From NCBI RefSeq assembly GCF_003732545.1, contig NZ_AYKF01000013.1:1-64000 (forward strand): 64,000 nucleotides of DNA. Reading direction: 5' to 3'. A model generated the notes under the pieces. The model was not told the DNA's origin and searched no databases. It saw only the letters and a list, made by a program, of their open reading frames with translations. Numbering within the stretch: the first letter of the stretch is position 1; the number at the start of each line of letters is the position of its first letter. A program made the translations under genes and the position numbers. The DNA is from Salinisphaera orenii subsp. halophila YIM 95161. GTDB taxonomy: Bacteria; Pseudomonadota; Gammaproteobacteria; Nevskiales; Salinisphaeraceae. Shown one piece after another: positions 9,434 to 19,072 of this stretch.

Positions 9434-12046
9434 ATGCCCGAGCGCAGCCCCCGGACCCGCGCCGAGAACCCGCCCGAGTCCGCGCATACGCCGATGATGC
9501 GCCAGTACCTGGCGATCAAGGCCGACTATCCGCACATGCTGTTGTTCTATCGCATGGGCGATTTCTACGAGCTGTTCTACGACGACGCGCAGCGCGCCGC
9601 CGATCTCCTGGACATCACCCTGACCGCACGCGGCGAATCGGCCGGCGCCTCGATTCCGATGGCCGGCGTGCCCTACCACGCGGCCGAGCAGTATCTCGCG
9701 CGTCTGCTCGATCGCGGCGAGTCGGTGGCGATCTGCGAGCAGCTCGAGGCGCCGGGCGCGAGCAAGGGCCCGGTGCGTCGGGAGGTGGTGCGCATCGTCA
9801 CGCCCGGCACCGTCACCGACGAGGCGCTGCTGGATGCCCGCCGTGCGAATCTGATGGTCGCGATCGCCCCGGCCCGGCGCGCCATCGGCCTCGCGGTGCT
9901 GGAGCTCGCGCGCGGCGACCTCGCCGTGACGGAGGTCGCCGACGAGACCGCGCTGGCGACCGAGCTGGCGCGGCTGGCCCCCAGCGAGATCGTGATCGCC
10001 GAGAACAGCGCGCTGGCACACCCGCCGGCGGGCGCGGCCGTGAGCGAACGCCCGGCCTGGCTGTTCGACGCGGTGTCCGCGCGCCGCAAGCTCACCGCCT
10101 TCTTCGACGTGGCCCAGCTGGACGGATTCGGCTGTGCCGACAAGCCGCGGGCGATCGCCGCCGCCGGCGCCCTGCTCGACTATGTCGAGACCACGCAGCA
10201 GGCCGCGCTGCCGCATATCGCGGCCATGCGGACCTATTCGGTCACCGACACCCTGGTACTCGACGGCGCCACGCGCCGGAATCTGGAGATCGATCGCAGC
10301 GCCACCGGCGACACCCGCCACAGCCTGGTCGGCCTGCTCGACCGCTGTGCGACCGCCATGGGCGCGCGCGCCCTGCGCCGCTGGGTGGCCGAGCCGCTGC
10401 GCGACTTCGACACGCTCCGGCACCGTCATCAGGCCATCGACACGCTTTCCGCGGGCCGCCACGATCCGCTGCACGCCGTGCTCGCGGAGATCGCGGACGT
10501 GGAGCGGATCGCGACCCGCATCGCGCTGCGCTCGGCCCGCCCGCGCGATCTGTCCGGACTGTCGATCGCGCTGGCCACGCTGCCGCGGGTCAAGGTGCAT
10601 CTCGCCGATCTCGACGCCCCGCTGCTCGCGCAGCTCGACACACGGCTCGACCCGGTGACCGCGGTCGCCGACCTGCTGGAGCGCGCGATCGTCGACAATC
10701 CCCCGGTGGTCGTGCGCGACGGCGGCGTGCTCGCCGCGGGGTTCGACACGACCCTCGACGAGCTGCGGGAACTGTCGGCCAACGCCGACGGCTTTCTTGC
10801 CGAACTGGAAGCGCGCGAGCGCGAGCGGACCGGCGTCGACACGCTCAAGGTCGGCTACAACCGGGTGCACGGCTACTACATCGAGATGGGCCGAACGCAT
10901 GCCGACAAGGCGCCGACCGACTACCAGCGCCGGCAGACGCTCAAGGCCGTCGAGCGCTACATCACCCCCGAGCTCAAGCGCTTCGAGGATCAGGTCCTGT
11001 CGGCCCGGGAACGCGCCCTGGCGCGCGAAAAGGCGCTCTATAGCGAACTTGTGGACACGCTCGCAGGCCATCTGGCACGCCTGCAGGCGATCGCGGCCGC
11101 GCTGGCCGAGATCGACGTGCTCTGCGCGCTGACCCGCTGCGCGCTGGATCATCGCTGGGTCGCGCCGGTGCTGGAGGACACCCCGGGCATCGCCATCACC
11201 GGCGGCCGTCATCCGGTCGTCGAGCGCTTCGCCGATGAGCCCTTCGTGGCCAACGACACGCGCCTCGACGAGGACTGCCGCCTGCTGCTGATCACCGGCC
11301 CGAACATGGGCGGCAAGTCGACCTATATGCGCCAGACCGCGCTGATCGTACTGCTGGCGCACATCGGCAGCTACGTCCCGGCCGATGCGGCGACCATCGG
11401 CCCGCTGGATCGCGTGTTCACGCGCATCGGCGCCGGCGACGACCTGTCCGCCGGCCAGTCGACGTTCATGGTCGAGATGAGCGAGACCGCCCAGATCCTG
11501 CATCACGCGACCGATCGCTCGCTGGTACTGCTCGACGAGATCGGCCGCGGGACCTCCACTTACGACGGTCTGGCGCTGGCGCGCGCGGTCGCCGAGCGGC
11601 TGGCCCGGCACAACCGGGCCTACACGCTGTTCGCGACCCACTACTTCGAACTGACCCGGCTGGCCGACGACTGGCCGGCCAGCCGCAACGCCCATTTCGA
11701 GGTCGCCGAATACAACAGCGGCGGGCAGCAGAAACTGGCGTTTCTGCATGCCATCCGGCCGGGTCCGGCCTCACGCAGCTTCGGGCTGCAGGTGGCCGCG
11801 CTGGCGGGCGTGCCGCGGGGCGTGATCCGCAACGCGGAAAAGCATCTGGCCGAGCTCGAGTCCGCCGACCGGGCCGAGGCCGGGCCCCAGCTGGGCCTGT
11901 TCGAGACGGCGCCGACCGAGGATGCGCGGACAAACGCGCCGGATCCGCTGCGCGAGGCGCTGGCCGAGCTGGAGGCCGATGACCTGACCCCGCGCCAGGC
12001 GCTGGAGGCGATCTATCGCCTGAAAGGCCTCGCGGACACGGAATAG
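9434..12046 (+). CDS. mutS: DNA mismatch repair protein MutS
   Basis: An 870-residue mismatch sensor and ATPase. The N-terminal mismatch-binding domain has the Phe-x-Glu motif in [11 protein letters not shown]. The C-terminal ATPase has Walker [14 protein letters not shown], then [27 protein letters not shown] and [10 protein letters not shown]. The frame stays open further upstream to 9308, but that extension would overlap the divergent pncC start. The ATG at 9434 gives [20 protein letters not shown] and then the conserved [13 protein letters not shown], so I chose it. Length fits E. coli MutS (853). No mutL lies in this window. Confidence 0.96.
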   Translation: MPERSPRTRAENPPESAHTPMMRQYLAIKADYPHMLLFYRMGDFYELFYDDAQRAADLLDITLTARGESAGASIPMAGVPYHAAEQYLARLLDRGESVAICEQLEAPGASKGPVRREVVRIVTPGTVTDEALLDARRANLMVAIAPARRAIGLAVLELARGDLAVTEVADETALATELARLAPSEIVIAENSALAHPPAGAAVSERPAWLFDAVSARRKLTAFFDVAQLDGFGCADKPRAIAAAGALLDYVETTQQAALPHIAAMRTYSVTDTLVLDGATRRNLEIDRSATGDTRHSLVGLLDRCATAMGARALRRWVAEPLRDFDTLRHRHQAIDTLSAGRHDPLHAVLAEIADVERIATRIALRSARPRDLSGLSIALATLPRVKVHLADLDAPLLAQLDTRLDPVTAVADLLERAIVDNPPVVVRDGGVLAAGFDTTLDELRELSANADGFLAELEARERERTGVDTLKVGYNRVHGYYIEMGRTHADKAPTDYQRRQTLKAVERYITPELKRFEDQVLSARERALAREKALYSELVDTLAGHLARLQAIAAALAEIDVLCALTRCALDHRWVAPVLEDTPGIAITGGRHPVVERFADEPFVANDTRLDEDCRLLLITGPNMGGKSTYMRQTALIVLLAHIGSYVPADAATIGPLDRVFTRIGAGDDLSAGQSTFMVEMSETAQILHHATDRSLVLLDEIGRGTSTYDGLALARAVAERLARHNRAYTLFATHYFELTRLADDWPASRNAHFEVAEYNSGGQQKLAFLHAIRPGPASRSFGLQVAALAGVPRGVIRNAEKHLAELESADRAEAGPQLGLFETAPTEDARTNAPDPLREALAELEADDLTPRQALEAIYRLKGLADTE

Positions 12047-12214
12047 AGGCCGAGTACACGCTCTACCGCATGCGCCGCCACCGCCGGCGCGGCGATGCGG
12101 GCTTAAGACGCCCGGCTGGAGAAACACCGCGCGACCGCGTCGGCGTCTCGCAACCATGTCCGCCGGCCGCGGACGCACCGCCCGGCGCGCGGCATCATCG
12201 AACGCGTGGGCCGT

Positions 12215-12460
12215 CTACGCGTCCGCCATCGCCATGGCCAGCCAGACCGCGCCGACCAGGACCAGCACCAGCAGCGCGGTCGCCAGCAGCCCCAGCACAA
12301 TGAAGTGACTCGCCCGGCCGCGGGTGAAGTCGCGCTCGCGATTGGCGCTGGACTGCACTCCGAAGAACGCCGCGAGCACGCTCATCCAGCTCTGCCACAG
12401 CGTCGGCGGGCGCTGCCCGTCGTCGCTCTCGCGGTCATCGTCGCGGTGCCGGGCGCTCAT
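12215..12460 (-). CDS. DUF2970 family small membrane protein
   Basis: An 81-residue protein with a charged N-terminus, the family segment LWQSWMSVLAAFFGVQS...RDF.RGRASHFI and one strong C-terminal transmembrane helix (about residues 53-77, LGLLATALLVLVLVGAVWLA). This matches the uncharacterised DUF2970 family of proteobacterial inner-membrane proteins. Its ATG overlaps the stop of the upstream DUF2505 gene (ATGA), so the two are translationally coupled. Function unknown. Confidence 0.8.
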   Translation of the reverse strand: MSARHRDDDRESDDGQRPPTLWQSWMSVLAAFFGVQSSANRERDFTRGRASHFIVLGLLATALLVLVLVGAVWLAMAMADA

Positions 12461-12963
12461 GCCGCAGGCTCGGCGTAGTCCGCCGCCATGGCGCGCGAGA
12501 CTTCGAGATCGTCGCGCACGCGCCGCGTGATCGGCTCGGCGACGGCCTTTTCGATCTTGGAGCCGAGCAGCGGCACCTCGGCATCGATGTCGAAGCGCAG
12601 GTCGAGCCGCGCGGTGCCGCGATCGTCCCGTAGCCGCAGATCGATCGTGATCGCGACCGGCGTCTTCTCGATATCGATGTCGATACGGCCGTGGCCGGCG
12701 TCCAGCTGCCAGACATCCGTCTGCTCGAGGATCAGGCGGCTGCCGATACGCTTCCTGAGCAGATCCGGCAGCGACATCGCCGCGGCCTCGAGGGCGTGAA
12801 GCACCGTGATGGAGAAACGATCGCCCGCGCGATCACAGGCCACGATCTCGGGCGAACGCCCACCCAGGCGCTCGTACTTGGCCACGTAGTAGTCGCGGTC
12901 GCCGAACATGCGGGCGACCGTATCCACGTCGTGGTCGAAATCGAACGATTCCTCGAATTTCAT
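12457..12963 (-). CDS. DUF2505 domain-containing protein
   Basis: A 168-residue protein of the DUF2505 family, which has a START/polyketide-cyclase-like fold and no established role. The N-terminus (FEESFDFDHDVDTVARMFGDRDYYVAKYERLG) and the late segment DIDAEVPLLGSKIEKAVAEPI fit this family. It is encoded upstream of, and overlaps, the DUF2970 gene by four bases. A hydrophobic-ligand-binding role is conceivable from the fold, but nothing in the sequence identifies a ligand. Confidence 0.8.
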   Translation of the reverse strand: MKFEESFDFDHDVDTVARMFGDRDYYVAKYERLGGRSPEIVACDRAGDRFSITVLHALEAAAMSLPDLLRKRIGSRLILEQTDVWQLDAGHGRIDIDIEKTPVAITIDLRLRDDRGTARLDLRFDIDAEVPLLGSKIEKAVAEPITRRVRDDLEVSRAMAADYAEPAA

Positions 12964-13050
12964 CTGCGGCTTCTTCCGTGCAAACGGTGATTGACGGGAG
13001 GGCGGCGACGCGCCCGGCCCATTCCAGGGCGCGGCGGTGCGCCCGTGACC

Positions 13051-14466
13051 TCATTGGGACTGTCGATGCTCGCGCTCGTGCTGTACGTCCTCGCGCTCGA
13101 GATAGTGGGCCAGCATCGGCCGCCCCTTGATCTCGGCGTCCAGCACCGCCAGCAGCACGAACACGCCGCCCATGCGCCGGTGGAGAAACACGATCTCCCG
13201 CGGCGGGATCCGGAACCAGCGCGAGATCGCCGCATCGGAGATCGCCCGCGAGACGCGGAACGGCAGGTCGGACTCGCCCCAGCGATAGGCGCCGTCGGCG
13301 GTAACCAGCGCATCCGGCGGATGCCGTCCGAACGGCTCGATCACCAGCATGCCCACGCGGGCGAAGGCATCGAAGACGTGCTGCGGCGAATCCCGGCGCA
13401 GCAGATTGATGCCGATGGCGCCGTCGATGAGCTGCTCGGCGTCCTCGTGAAAGGCGCCGGTGACCACCGCGTAGTAGGAGCCCAGAAAACGCGGCGCGAA
13501 CTCGCGGGTGGCGCCGAAGTCCAGCAGCACCAGCTGGTCCGGGCCCTCCGAGTTCAGCCGGATCTTGTAATTGCCGAAGTGCGGGTCGGTCTGGACCATG
13601 CCCCACACGAAGAACTCGCGCAGGAACAGCTCGAGGGCCTGCTCGCCCAGCGCGTTGCGGCGCGCCTGGTCGAGCTGCTTCACCGCCTCGCTCTGGACAT
13701 GATGCGCCGACTCGTAGGACGTCACCAGCACGGTCTCGGTGGAATATTCAGGAAAGACCTCCGGCACCACGAAGCGATCGTCATCGGCGAGCCGCTCGGC
13801 GAATTCGCGGGTCATGCGCAGTTCGCGGTCGTAATCCACCTCGCGATAGATCATCTCCCGCACTTCCTCCATGATCGCGTTCAGCTCCATGCCCTTGGGC
13901 ACGAGCCGGGCGAGACGCACGATCTGCGTCAGCGTGCGGATATCGCTGTCGATGGCATCGGCCAAGCGCGGATACTGAACCTTGACGCACAGCTCGCGAC
14001 CGTCCGAGCGCCGCCATGCCCGGTGCACCTGACCCAGCGAGGCCGCGGCCAGCGGTTCGGGGTCGATCTCCAGCTCGTCGAGACGACGACGCCCGAGCCG
14101 CTCGACGACCACGGGCTCCAGATCCGACCAGGCCACCGGCGGGCTGTCGTCCTGGAGGCTGCGCAACACCTCGATGGCCTCGGGCGGCATGAAATACTGG
14201 CCGTAGACCGACAGCATCTGCCCGACCTTCATCACGCTGCCCTTGAGCTGGCCGAGTTCGTCGGCCAGGAACTGTGCCTGCCGGACGTAGAAATCACGGT
14301 TGCGGGCTTCGCGGTCGGCCTTGTTGCGGAACAGGTTGCCGAGCGTGTGGCCGGCGTACTGCGCACCGGCGACCATCCCCATGCGGGCCATGGCCGCATT
14401 GCGGTCAAACGAGCCGGTCTTGAGCTTGAGCGGTTTTTTACGCCCGCCTTTCGATGGATCAGCCAT
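13051..14466 (-). CDS. ABC1/AarF/UbiB family atypical kinase
   Basis: A protein of 471 residues from the start at 14466 (MADPSKGGRKKPL); the frame is open to 14526 but the extra 20 residues look non-coding. Atypical-kinase hallmarks are the KxGQ motif in LKGSVMKVGQMLS, the Ala-rich loop AAASLGQVHRAW, the lysine in ELCVKVQYP, TDPHFGNY and the DFG in LLDFGATRE. Relatives such as UbiB and COQ8 support ubiquinone synthesis. There are no ubi genes next to it and no C-terminal membrane helices as in UbiB, so it may be one of the other AarF-like proteins. Downstream lie the DUF2505 and DUF2970 genes on the same strand. Confidence 0.88.
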   Translation of the reverse strand: MADPSKGGRKKPLKLKTGSFDRNAAMARMGMVAGAQYAGHTLGNLFRNKADREARNRDFYVRQAQFLADELGQLKGSVMKVGQMLSVYGQYFMPPEAIEVLRSLQDDSPPVAWSDLEPVVVERLGRRRLDELEIDPEPLAAASLGQVHRAWRRSDGRELCVKVQYPRLADAIDSDIRTLTQIVRLARLVPKGMELNAIMEEVREMIYREVDYDRELRMTREFAERLADDDRFVVPEVFPEYSTETVLVTSYESAHHVQSEAVKQLDQARRNALGEQALELFLREFFVWGMVQTDPHFGNYKIRLNSEGPDQLVLLDFGATREFAPRFLGSYYAVVTGAFHEDAEQLIDGAIGINLLRRDSPQHVFDAFARVGMLVIEPFGRHPPDALVTADGAYRWGESDLPFRVSRAISDAAISRWFRIPPREIVFLHRRMGGVFVLLAVLDAEIKGRPMLAHYLEREDVQHEREHRQSQ

Positions 14467-14595
14467 GCCGTGTGTCGGATGCCCGCAAAGCTGCGAGTCT
14501 ATCAGCTTGCCCGGCGCGCTTGGCATGGGCGAAAACGCGTAGTCGCGAAGACAGAGCCCGGCAGGCCACGACGGGCGAAGGCAGGTTCCCCCACG

Positions 14596-14618
14596 GCTCC
14601 CCCGAACCGAGGGGGAGC
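14596..14618 (-). terminator. Possible hairpin terminator after tRNA-Met
   Basis: A perfect 8-bp GC-rich stem (GCTCCCCC with GGGGGAGC, loop of 7) lies 35 bases past the tRNA-Met 3' end. It has no T run on the minus strand, so intrinsic termination is uncertain. Confidence 0.3.
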
Positions 14619-14652
14619 GTGCGGGCCAGGCGCCGTAAGCCCCTGATGATAT

Positions 14653-14728
14653 TGGTGGCTATGGCTGGATTTGAACCAGCGACACCAGCATTATGAATGC
14701 TGTGCTCTAACCCCTGAGCTACATAGCC
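14653..14728 (-). tRNA. tRNA-Met (CAT), elongator type
   Basis: A 76-base cloverleaf on the minus strand: acceptor GGCTATG pairing with CATAGCC, encoded CCA, D arm AGCTCAGGGGTTAGAGC, anticodon stem-loop CAGCA-TTCATAA-TGCTG with anticodon CAT. It lacks the three GC pairs and the unpaired 5' C of initiator tRNA. The acceptor resembles elongator Met. The T arm (CGCTGGTTCAAATCCAGC) resembles tRNA-Ile2, whose CAT is modified to lysidine, so an Ile2 identity cannot be fully excluded from sequence alone. Confidence 0.85.
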
Positions 14729-14740
14729 GGAAAGCCGCGT

Positions 14741-14769
14741 AGTTTCTTCGCCCGGACATATCCTGTCAA
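14741..14769 (-). promoter_or_regulatory. Candidate promoter of tRNA-Met
   Basis: On the minus strand a perfect -35 TTGACA (14764-14769) is followed after 17 bases by a weak -10 GAAACT (14741-14746), ending 12 bases before the tRNA 5' end. The position fits a tRNA promoter with a short leader. Confidence 0.55.
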
Positions 14770-14811
14770 GGCTTGCCGGCAGATGATTTCAGTGGCTGCC
14801 GGCGGCGAGAT

Positions 14812-15903
14812 TCAGACGTTGAATCGGAAGTGGACGACGTCGCCTTCCACCATCCGGTACTCCTTGCCTTCGAGGCGTTGACGGCCGGCCTCCTTGGCCC
14901 CCTTTTCGCCCCTGAGTTCGACGTAGTCGTCGTAACCGATGACCTCGGCGCGGATGAAGCCACGCTCGAAATCGGTATGGATCACGCCGGCCGCCTGCGG
15001 TGCGGTCGCGCCGCGGCGCACCGTCCATGCCCGAACCTCCTTCGGACCGGCCGTAAAGAAGGTCTGCAGGCCGAGCAGTTCGTAGGCGGCCCGGATGACC
15101 CGGTCCAGACCCGGCTCCTCCAGACCCAGATCCGCCAGGAAATCCGCCTTGTCGTCGCCGTCCAGCTGGGCGAGCTCGCCCTCGAGCGCGGCACACACCG
15201 ACACGACCGGCGCGTCCTGGGCACTGGCGTATTCGCGCACCCGATCGAGCAGCGGATTGTTCTCGAAACCGCCTTCGTCAACGTTGGCCACGAACAGCGC
15301 CGGCTTGGCCGTGATCAGGTGCAGCTCGTGCAGGGCGGCCCGGTCGTCGTCGCTCAGATCCATCGCGCGCACCGGTGCACCGGTGTCCAGATGGTCGCGC
15401 ACGCGCGCGAACAGATCCGCGTTGCGCCGCGCCGTCTTGTCGCCCGACTTGGCCGCCTTGGTCGCCCGCTCGGCCGCGCGCGTGGCGGTGGCGAGATCCG
15501 CCAGCGCGAGTTCCGTGTCGATGGTCTCGATGTCGGCGATCGGATCCACGCGACCGGCGACGTGCATGACGTCGTCGTCCTCGAAACAGCGGACCACGTG
15601 CAGGATCGCGTGGGTCTCGCGGATATTGGCGAGGAACTGGTTGCCCAGCCCCTCGCCCGCCGAGGCCCCGGCCACGAGCCCGGCGATGTCGACGAACTCG
15701 ATGGTCGTTGGCAGCGTCTTTTCCGGCGCGGCGATCTCGGCGAGCGCGGCCAGGCGCGGATCCGGCACCGGCACGACCCCCACGTTCGGATCGATGGTGC
15801 AGAACGGATAGTTCTCGGCCGGGATCTCCGCGGCCGTGAGGGCGTTGAACAGCGTCGACTTGCCGACGTTGGGCAGGCCCACGATTCCCACTTGAAGTGC
15901 CAT
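14812..15903 (-). CDS. ychF: Redox-regulated ribosome-binding ATPase YchF
   Basis: A 363-residue Obg-like ATPase (the E. coli protein also has 363). The P loop [15 protein letters not shown] starts near residue 9, followed by [34 protein letters not shown] and the C-terminal TGS domain (ending [14 protein letters not shown]). YchF associates with ribosomes and modulates stress responses; it prefers ATP over GTP in characterised members. Its ATG shares one base with the stop of pth (TGATG), so pth-ychF are coupled, as in most gammaproteobacteria. Confidence 0.96.
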   Translation of the reverse strand: MALQVGIVGLPNVGKSTLFNALTAAEIPAENYPFCTIDPNVGVVPVPDPRLAALAEIAAPEKTLPTTIEFVDIAGLVAGASAGEGLGNQFLANIRETHAILHVVRCFEDDDVMHVAGRVDPIADIETIDTELALADLATATRAAERATKAAKSGDKTARRNADLFARVRDHLDTGAPVRAMDLSDDDRAALHELHLITAKPALFVANVDEGGFENNPLLDRVREYASAQDAPVVSVCAALEGELAQLDGDDKADFLADLGLEEPGLDRVIRAAYELLGLQTFFTAGPKEVRAWTVRRGATAPQAAGVIHTDFERGFIRAEVIGYDDYVELRGEKGAKEAGRQRLEGKEYRMVEGDVVHFRFNV

Positions 15904-16493
15904 CAGTCACTTACCGCCTTGCGCGAATTCAGTTGCTGGGCGCCCCGGTTCCAGGTCGAGGCGAGCACGGTCTCGACGGCGTCGGCCGCCGCCACGAGGC
16001 CCGCCTCGATCGCGGCCTGCTCATCGGCCGTCGGCGTGCCGAGCACGTGCGACAGCACGCCCGCGGCGTCACCGGGGTGCCCGATGCCGACCCGCAGCCG
16101 ATTGTACTGGGAGCCGATCACGCGGTGGATGTCGCGCAGACCGTTGTGCCCGCCGTGGCCGCCGGATTCCTTGAGTCGAACCGTGCCCGGCGGCAGATCG
16201 AGATCGTCGTGCACGACCAGCAGCTCGGGCGCGCTGATCTTGTGAAAGGCGCACAGCGGCTGTACCGCCGCACCGCTGACGTTCATGAACGTCGCGGGCT
16301 TGAGCAGCCACACCGTGTCGCCGCCGGCGCCGTAGCGCGCCAGCTCGCCCTTGAAGCGTTTCTCCGATGAGAACGACAGTCGCCAGCGCGCCGCCAGCAC
16401 GTCGGCGAACCAGAACCCGGCGTTGTGACGGTCCCGTGCATGATCGGGCCCGGGATTGCCCAGGGCCACGATCGCACGAATGTTCTCGCTCAC
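15903..16493 (-). CDS. pth: Peptidyl-tRNA hydrolase
   Basis: A 196-residue enzyme that releases tRNA from prematurely dropped peptidyl-tRNA. Conserved features are [22 protein letters not shown] with the catalytic His in [26 protein letters not shown] and [28 protein letters not shown]. Length is normal. It follows rplY after 39 bases and overlaps ychF by one base, the standard rplY-pth-ychF order. Confidence 0.95.
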   Translation of the reverse strand: MSENIRAIVALGNPGPDHARDRHNAGFWFADVLAARWRLSFSSEKRFKGELARYGAGGDTVWLLKPATFMNVSGAAVQPLCAFHKISAPELLVVHDDLDLPPGTVRLKESGGHGGHNGLRDIHRVIGSQYNRLRVGIGHPGDAAGVLSHVLGTPTADEQAAIEAGLVAAADAVETVLASTWNRGAQQLNSRKAVSD

Positions 16494-16532
16494 GCGCTGT
16501 CGCTCCGAACCGGGCCGGACGAGGATCCGGGA

Positions 16533-17246
16533 CTACTTGTCCTGATCGCCCTCGTCCTCGCCGTCGTCCCCGGCTTCCGAGTCGTCGGACTCGCCGTCGG
16601 CGTCCTCGCCCTCTTCGGCTTCGGCGGCCTCGGCATCCTCTTCTTCCAGCTCGATGGCGGCACGCGGCACCTGGACGGAAACGACGGTCAGATCGTTCTG
16701 ATCCTCCTCGTCGCCCATCAGATCCACGATCTGCACGCCTTCCGGCAGCACCAGCTCGCTGAGATGGATCGAGTCGTTGAGCCCGAGCTTCGAGCAGTCG
16801 ACCTCGATGTACTCCGGCAGATTGCGCGGCAGGCACTCGATCTCGACGTCGTTCATGTTGTGCTGAATGACGCCGTCCTCGTCGACCACACCGGGGCACT
16901 CGTCCTCGCCCGCGAAGTGCAGCGGCACGCTCATGCGCAGCGCCTCGCCCGCGACGATGCGCAGGAAATCGGCGTGCTCGATGAACGGCTTGGCGGGATG
17001 CCGCTGAAGGTCACGCAGCACCGCCTCTTCGGTGCCACCGCCGGCGACGTGAATCTTGATGATGTGCGAGAAGAACGCCTCGTTATCCAGATGATGGTCG
17101 AGGTCGTTGTGCTCCAGGCTCAGCATCACCGGATCGCCGTTGCCACCATAGATGATGGCCGGCACCTGGCCGGCACGGCGCAGGCGGCGGTTCTCGGCGC
17201 GGCCCTTGGCCGTGCGTTTTTCCGCGTTCAACTCGAAGGCTTCCAT
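16533..17246 (-). CDS. rplY: 50S ribosomal protein L25 / general stress protein Ctc, long form
   Basis: A 237-residue CTC-type L25 that binds 5S rRNA in the large subunit. Residues 1-95 are the L25 fold (ELNAEKRTAKGRAENRRLRRAGQVPAIIYG), followed by the TL5-like C-terminal domain up to about residue 190. The last 45 residues are almost pure Glu/Asp/Ala/Gly with a few Ser, an unusually acidic tail that fits a salt-adapted proteome. Upstream is prs and downstream pth. A promoter-like element lies in the 155-base gap before it. Confidence 0.94.
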   Translation of the reverse strand: MEAFELNAEKRTAKGRAENRRLRRAGQVPAIIYGGNGDPVMLSLEHNDLDHHLDNEAFFSHIIKIHVAGGGTEEAVLRDLQRHPAKPFIEHADFLRIVAGEALRMSVPLHFAGEDECPGVVDEDGVIQHNMNDVEIECLPRNLPEYIEVDCSKLGLNDSIHLSELVLPEGVQIVDLMGDEEDQNDLTVVSVQVPRAAIELEEEDAEAAEAEEGEDADGESDDSEAGDDGEDEGDQDK

Positions 17247-17350
17247 ATCGATTCGCTCCAGTCGATGTGCACCGGCAAACCACGCCTTGCCGGGTCGAAC
17301 AATGCTTGCAGGCCGCGACGATCGGTTCCGCCGCGTTCAAAAGACCGCGT

Positions 17351-17379
17351 AGTATACGCGCTTGCGCGGCGAATGCCGA
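17351..17379 (-). promoter_or_regulatory. Candidate promoter of rplY
   Basis: On the minus strand TCGGCA (17374-17379), 17 bases and TATACT (17351-17356) form a sigma-70-like pair about 105 bases upstream of the rplY ATG, inside the prs-rplY gap. The -10 matches 5 of 6 and the -35 4 of 6 positions. Confidence 0.4.
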
Positions 17380-17401
17380 GCCGCGACCGAAAAATTCGCA
17401 A

Positions 17402-18355
17402 TCAGTCCACGTACAGCGTGGAGACCGACTCCTCGTTGCTGACACGGCGGATGGTTTCGGCCAGCAGCGCGGCGATGTGCAGCTGTCGGATCTTGCCGCA
17501 CGCCGCCGCATCGGTCGACAGCGGGATGGTATCGGAAACCACCAGCTCGTCGAGGCGGGAATTGCTGATGTTCTCCACCGCCTTGCCGGAGAGCACCGGA
17601 TGCGTCACGTAGGCGCGCACCCGGGTAGCCCCCTGATTCTTGAGCGCATCGGCCGCCTGGCAGAGCGTGCCCGCCGTATCGACCAGGTCGTCGACCATGA
17701 TGCAGCTCTTGCCCTTCACGTCGCCGATGATGTTCATGATCTTGGCTTCGTTGGCCTTGGGCCGACGCTTGTCGATGATCGCGAGATCAGCCTCGTCCAG
17801 CCGCTTGGCCAGCGCCCGAGCCCGGACCACCCCGCCGACGTCCGGTGAGACGACGATGAGATTGTCCTCCTTCTGGCGCCAGATATCGCCGAGCAGCACC
17901 GGCGAGGCATAGACGTTGTCGACCGGCATGTCGAAGAAGCCCTGGATCTGGTCGGCGTGCAGATCGACCGTGAGCACACGGTCCGTGCCGACGGCGCCGA
18001 GCAGGCTGGCGGCGACCTTCGCCGAGATCGGCACGCGCGCCGAGCGCGGACGGCGATCCTGGCGCGCATAGCCGAAGTAGGGTATGACGGCGGTGATCCG
18101 CCCTGCCGATGCACGATGCAGCGCATCGATCATCATCAGCAGTTCCATGAGGTTGTCGTTGGTCGGCTGACAGGTCGACTGGACCACGAACACGTCGCGC
18201 CCGCGTACGTTCTCCTCGATCTCGACGGCGACCTCGCCGTCGGAGAACTTGCCGACACTGGCCTTGCCCACCGGCAGCTTGAGATAGCCCGCCACATCCC
18301 GGGCCAGCGCCGGATTGGCGTTGCCCGTGAAGACCATCAATCGGGAGTCCGTCAT
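17402..18355 (-). CDS. prs: Ribose-phosphate pyrophosphokinase
   Basis: A 317-residue enzyme that makes PRPP from ribose 5-phosphate and ATP for nucleotide, histidine, tryptophan and NAD synthesis. The class I signature is present: [17 protein letters not shown] at the N-terminus, [22 protein letters not shown], the divalent-cation and PRPP loop [13 protein letters not shown] and the ribose-phosphate loop [18 protein letters not shown]. It lies between tRNA-Gln and rplY, as is typical of gammaproteobacteria. Confidence 0.97.
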   Translation of the reverse strand: MTDSRLMVFTGNANPALARDVAGYLKLPVGKASVGKFSDGEVAVEIEENVRGRDVFVVQSTCQPTNDNLMELLMMIDALHRASAGRITAVIPYFGYARQDRRPRSARVPISAKVAASLLGAVGTDRVLTVDLHADQIQGFFDMPVDNVYASPVLLGDIWRQKEDNLIVVSPDVGGVVRARALAKRLDEADLAIIDKRRPKANEAKIMNIIGDVKGKSCIMVDDLVDTAGTLCQAADALKNQGATRVRAYVTHPVLSGKAVENISNSRLDELVVSDTIPLSTDAAACGKIRQLHIAALLAETIRRVSNEESVSTLYVD

Positions 18356-18656
18356 GAATTACCGCCGTTTTTCAATGATGTCTGGACCGCGTGCCGGCGG
18401 CGTGCCGTCGAATGCCACCGGTCCTGAAGCGACCGGGGCTCGGCGCGGGCCGTTGCTCTTCCCTGGACGCGCGCCGGATGCCGTGGCTGTTCGTCAATTT
18501 TTCCTGGCTGCGGCGGCGAGACGATCCGTGGATTGTCACGTCCTCGACCCGTCGGACCCGAACCGCTTCACGCGGTGATCCGGGCTCGCCGACGCGCGTT
18601 CGGGACACCGTCGGATTGTCGCTCCGCCACCCCGCCGTGTTCGCGACGGATGACAA
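18356..18656. other. Leader between tRNA-Gln and prs
   Basis: About 300 bases with no credible gene. It probably serves as the prs 5' region. No clear promoter pair or hairpin with a T run was found, so read-through from the tRNA-Gln promoter is possible. Confidence 0.4.
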
Positions 18657-18731
18657 TGGCTGGGGCGGCAGGATTCGAACCTGCGAATCACGGGATCAAA
18701 ACCCGATGCCTTACCGCTTGGCTACGCCCCA
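18657..18731 (-). tRNA. tRNA-Gln (TTG)
   Basis: A 75-base tRNA on the minus strand starting TGGGGCGTAGCCAAGCGG with encoded CCA. The anticodon stem-loop TCGGG-TTTTGAT-CCCGT gives anticodon TTG, reading CAA/CAG. The T arm GCAGGTTCGAATCCTGC is standard. A tRNA-Gln directly upstream of prs is typical of this locus in gammaproteobacteria such as Pseudomonas. Confidence 0.96.
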
Positions 18732-19072
18732 GTGGAATCGCAGCAGCGGCTTCGACCGGACGTCACCGCTGACTTGAACAGGCGCGTATTCTCTTTTCCC
18801 GTCTCATCCGTGTCAATTCAGCGACACTGCATCGCGAAGCCGCAGCGCATCCGGCAGCCGTGTCCGAGCGCCGTGCCGGCCCGCAGCACTCGCGCACCGG
18901 CGCCACCCGCGCTTAGCGGCGGCGCCGAGCCGGGCATTCATGCGATCGGGTGTCGGGGCGGACCGTCGGCTGCGCCCGACCGGGGGGATTGGTTTTCAGT
19001 GTCCGTACCGACCCGCCACAGACGCGAGCCGCGCCGTCATCGATACGCCATCAGTAGTCGCGCTGGCGCGAG
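18732..19072. other. Spacer between the Fsr-like transporter gene and tRNA-Gln; no ispE
   Basis: About 340 bases. It holds the tRNA-Gln promoter at 18788-18816 and otherwise no recognisable gene. The gene ispE (about 850 bases), usual between lolB and this tRNA, is neither here nor elsewhere in the window. Confidence 0.5.
18788..18816 (-). promoter_or_regulatory. Promoter of tRNA-Gln (and possibly prs)
   Basis: On the minus strand a perfect -35 TTGACA (18811-18816) is spaced 17 bases from GAGAAT (18788-18793), a 4 of 6 match to the -10. It lies about 57 bases before the tRNA 5' end, and no gene lies between. Confidence 0.6.

Noticed and set aside
9365-11749. Nearly 800-codon open frame antisense to mutS
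   Set aside because: A typical shadow frame in high-GC DNA; no family resemblance and mutS is intact.
14653-14728. tRNA with CAT anticodon as initiator Met or Ile2
   Set aside because: No initiator hallmarks; acceptor stem resembles elongator Met, although the T arm resembles Ile2. Kept as elongator Met with a caveat.
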